Source of the DNA: Campylobacteraceae bacterium
GTDB lineage: Bacteria; Campylobacterota; Campylobacteria; Campylobacterales; Sulfurovaceae
Assembly (NCBI GenBank): GCA_027023325.1
Contig: JALVVQ010000336.1
Coordinates: 1 to 5,472 of the forward strand
Direction of reading: 5' to 3'
DNA length: 5,472 nt
Shown here: positions 5,115-5,472 of the stretch, piece after piece
Layout of the letters: each line of letters begins with the position of its first letter
Position numbering within the stretch: position 1 is the first letter of the stretch
Translations under genes and position numbers: made by a program
The notes under the pieces: model-generated
What the model was told of the DNA's origin: nothing
Seen by the model: only the letters and a program-made list of their open reading frames with translations
Database searches by the model: none

Positions 5115-5306
5115 ATGCCAGGCACCAAACGCAGTAACATCAAAGTAGGACTCAATGTCGGTATCGTGATGAAAGAGGACCAGTCCACAGGCTACCTCAC
5201 CTATGGACTCGTCCAGAAAATTTTGACAAAATCACCCACACACCCTCACGGTATCAAAGTCCGACTCGACACCAAAGAGGTGGGCAGAGTCAAAGAGATC
5301 GTGTGA
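5115..5306 (+). CDS. YwbE-family (DUF2196) protein, 63 aa
   Basis: The small basic protein matches the YwbE family, known from Bacillus subtilis. It shares the family's layout: an N-terminal RxxIKVGxxVxIV strand, KEDQSTGYLTYGLVQKILT (20-38), the signature SPTHPHGIKVRL (40-51), and a C-terminal VGRVKEIV. It looks like a single small beta-rich domain. No signal peptide or membrane segment is present. I know of no established biochemical function, so none is assigned. The ATG follows the recA TAG with no gap, and AGAGGA (5105-5110) inside recA is 4 nt upstream, implying coupled translation. The stop TGA overlaps the GTG of the next gene. Family assignment is by remembered sequence similarity; any link to recombination is inferred from position only. 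Confidence 0.85.
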   Translation: MPGTKRSNIKVGLNVGIVMKEDQSTGYLTYGLVQKILTKSPTHPHGIKVRLDTKEVGRVKEIV

Positions 5307-5472
5307 GACTCTTCATCGATGGGGATGCCTTTCCCAACCTTCTCAAGCCCATCGTCCTCAAAGCCATAGAGAGACTGGCGCTTCCCACAACAGTCATCGC
5401 AAACAAGAAGATCACTATCGGCAACTCTACACATATCCAGTATATCCTCGTAAACCAGGGGGCAGACGAAGC
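5303..5472 (+). CDS. DUF188/UPF0178 (YaiI/YqxD) family protein, N-terminal part (3' end outside the window)
   Basis: The first 56 residues are visible and the frame is open at the window edge. The N-terminus LFIDGDAFPN matches the family's DADACP motif, with two acidic residues (Asp6, Asp8) in place. VIANKK (31-36) matches the VANQ/VANR strand, and VNQGADEA (50-57) matches the segment ahead of the next conserved acidic region. The family (YaiI/YqxD) is uncharacterised; it has been grouped with PIN-like nuclease folds, which would suit the conserved Asp residues, but activity is not established. The start is GTG at 5303-5305, forming a 4-nt GTGA overlap with the YwbE-family stop. The ribosome binding site is weak (AAAGAGA, 5292-5298), so translation may depend on the upstream gene. 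Family members are usually about 150 residues, so most of the gene is missing here. Confidence 0.85.
   Translation, partial: MRLFIDGDAFPNLLKPIVLKAIERLALPTTVIANKKITIGNSTHIQYILVNQGADE

Overview
The window reads as ordinary chromosomal DNA from a Campylobacterota (Epsilonproteobacteria) genome of moderate GC content, most likely a Sulfurovum/Sulfurimonas-type organism. The phylum call rests on a RecA closely resembling Campylobacter RecA, on MqnD (futalosine route to menaquinone, standard in this phylum), on a short MurB and on a short RarA C-terminus. The genus is a guess from memory of the proteins, not a search result. No tRNA, rRNA, CRISPR array, prophage or intact insertion sequence was seen.

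Layout from left to right. Positions 1-714 (+) hold the 3' part of rarA, a replication-fork maintenance ATPase. It runs tail-to-tail, with an 8-bp overlap, into a small gene of unknown function (707-1120, -) whose product has one N-terminal membrane segment. A compact divergent promoter region (about 1121-1256) separates that gene from an OmpA-domain lipoprotein gene (1257-1985, +) with a glycine-zipper region, similar in layout to E. coli YiaD. After a 90-bp convergent gap, murB (2076-2879, -) and mqnD (3005-3871, -) lie in the same direction, with mqnD upstream. Between these two sits a pair of inverted REP-like palindromes, the most unusual structure in the window. mqnD diverges from recA (4071-5114, +) across a region with recognisable promoters on both strands. 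recA is followed with no gap by a YwbE-family gene (5115-5306, +), which overlaps by 4 nt the start of a DUF188/UPF0178 gene (5303 to beyond the window edge).

Functionally the window combines genome maintenance (rarA, recA), cell-envelope building (murB, the peptidoglycan-associated OmpA-type lipoprotein) and respiratory quinone synthesis (mqnD). These are core functions, and I see no sign that the genes form one system. The tight recA-YwbE-DUF188 spacing indicates translational coupling and makes the two uncharacterised small proteins candidates for nucleic-acid-related roles; that is inference only.

The items most worth a second look are the REP/BIME-like element, whose outer GTAG tetranucleotide supplies the mqnD stop codon; the tandem Shine-Dalgarno/ATG pairs at the recA start; and a 13-bp palindrome in the recA leader.
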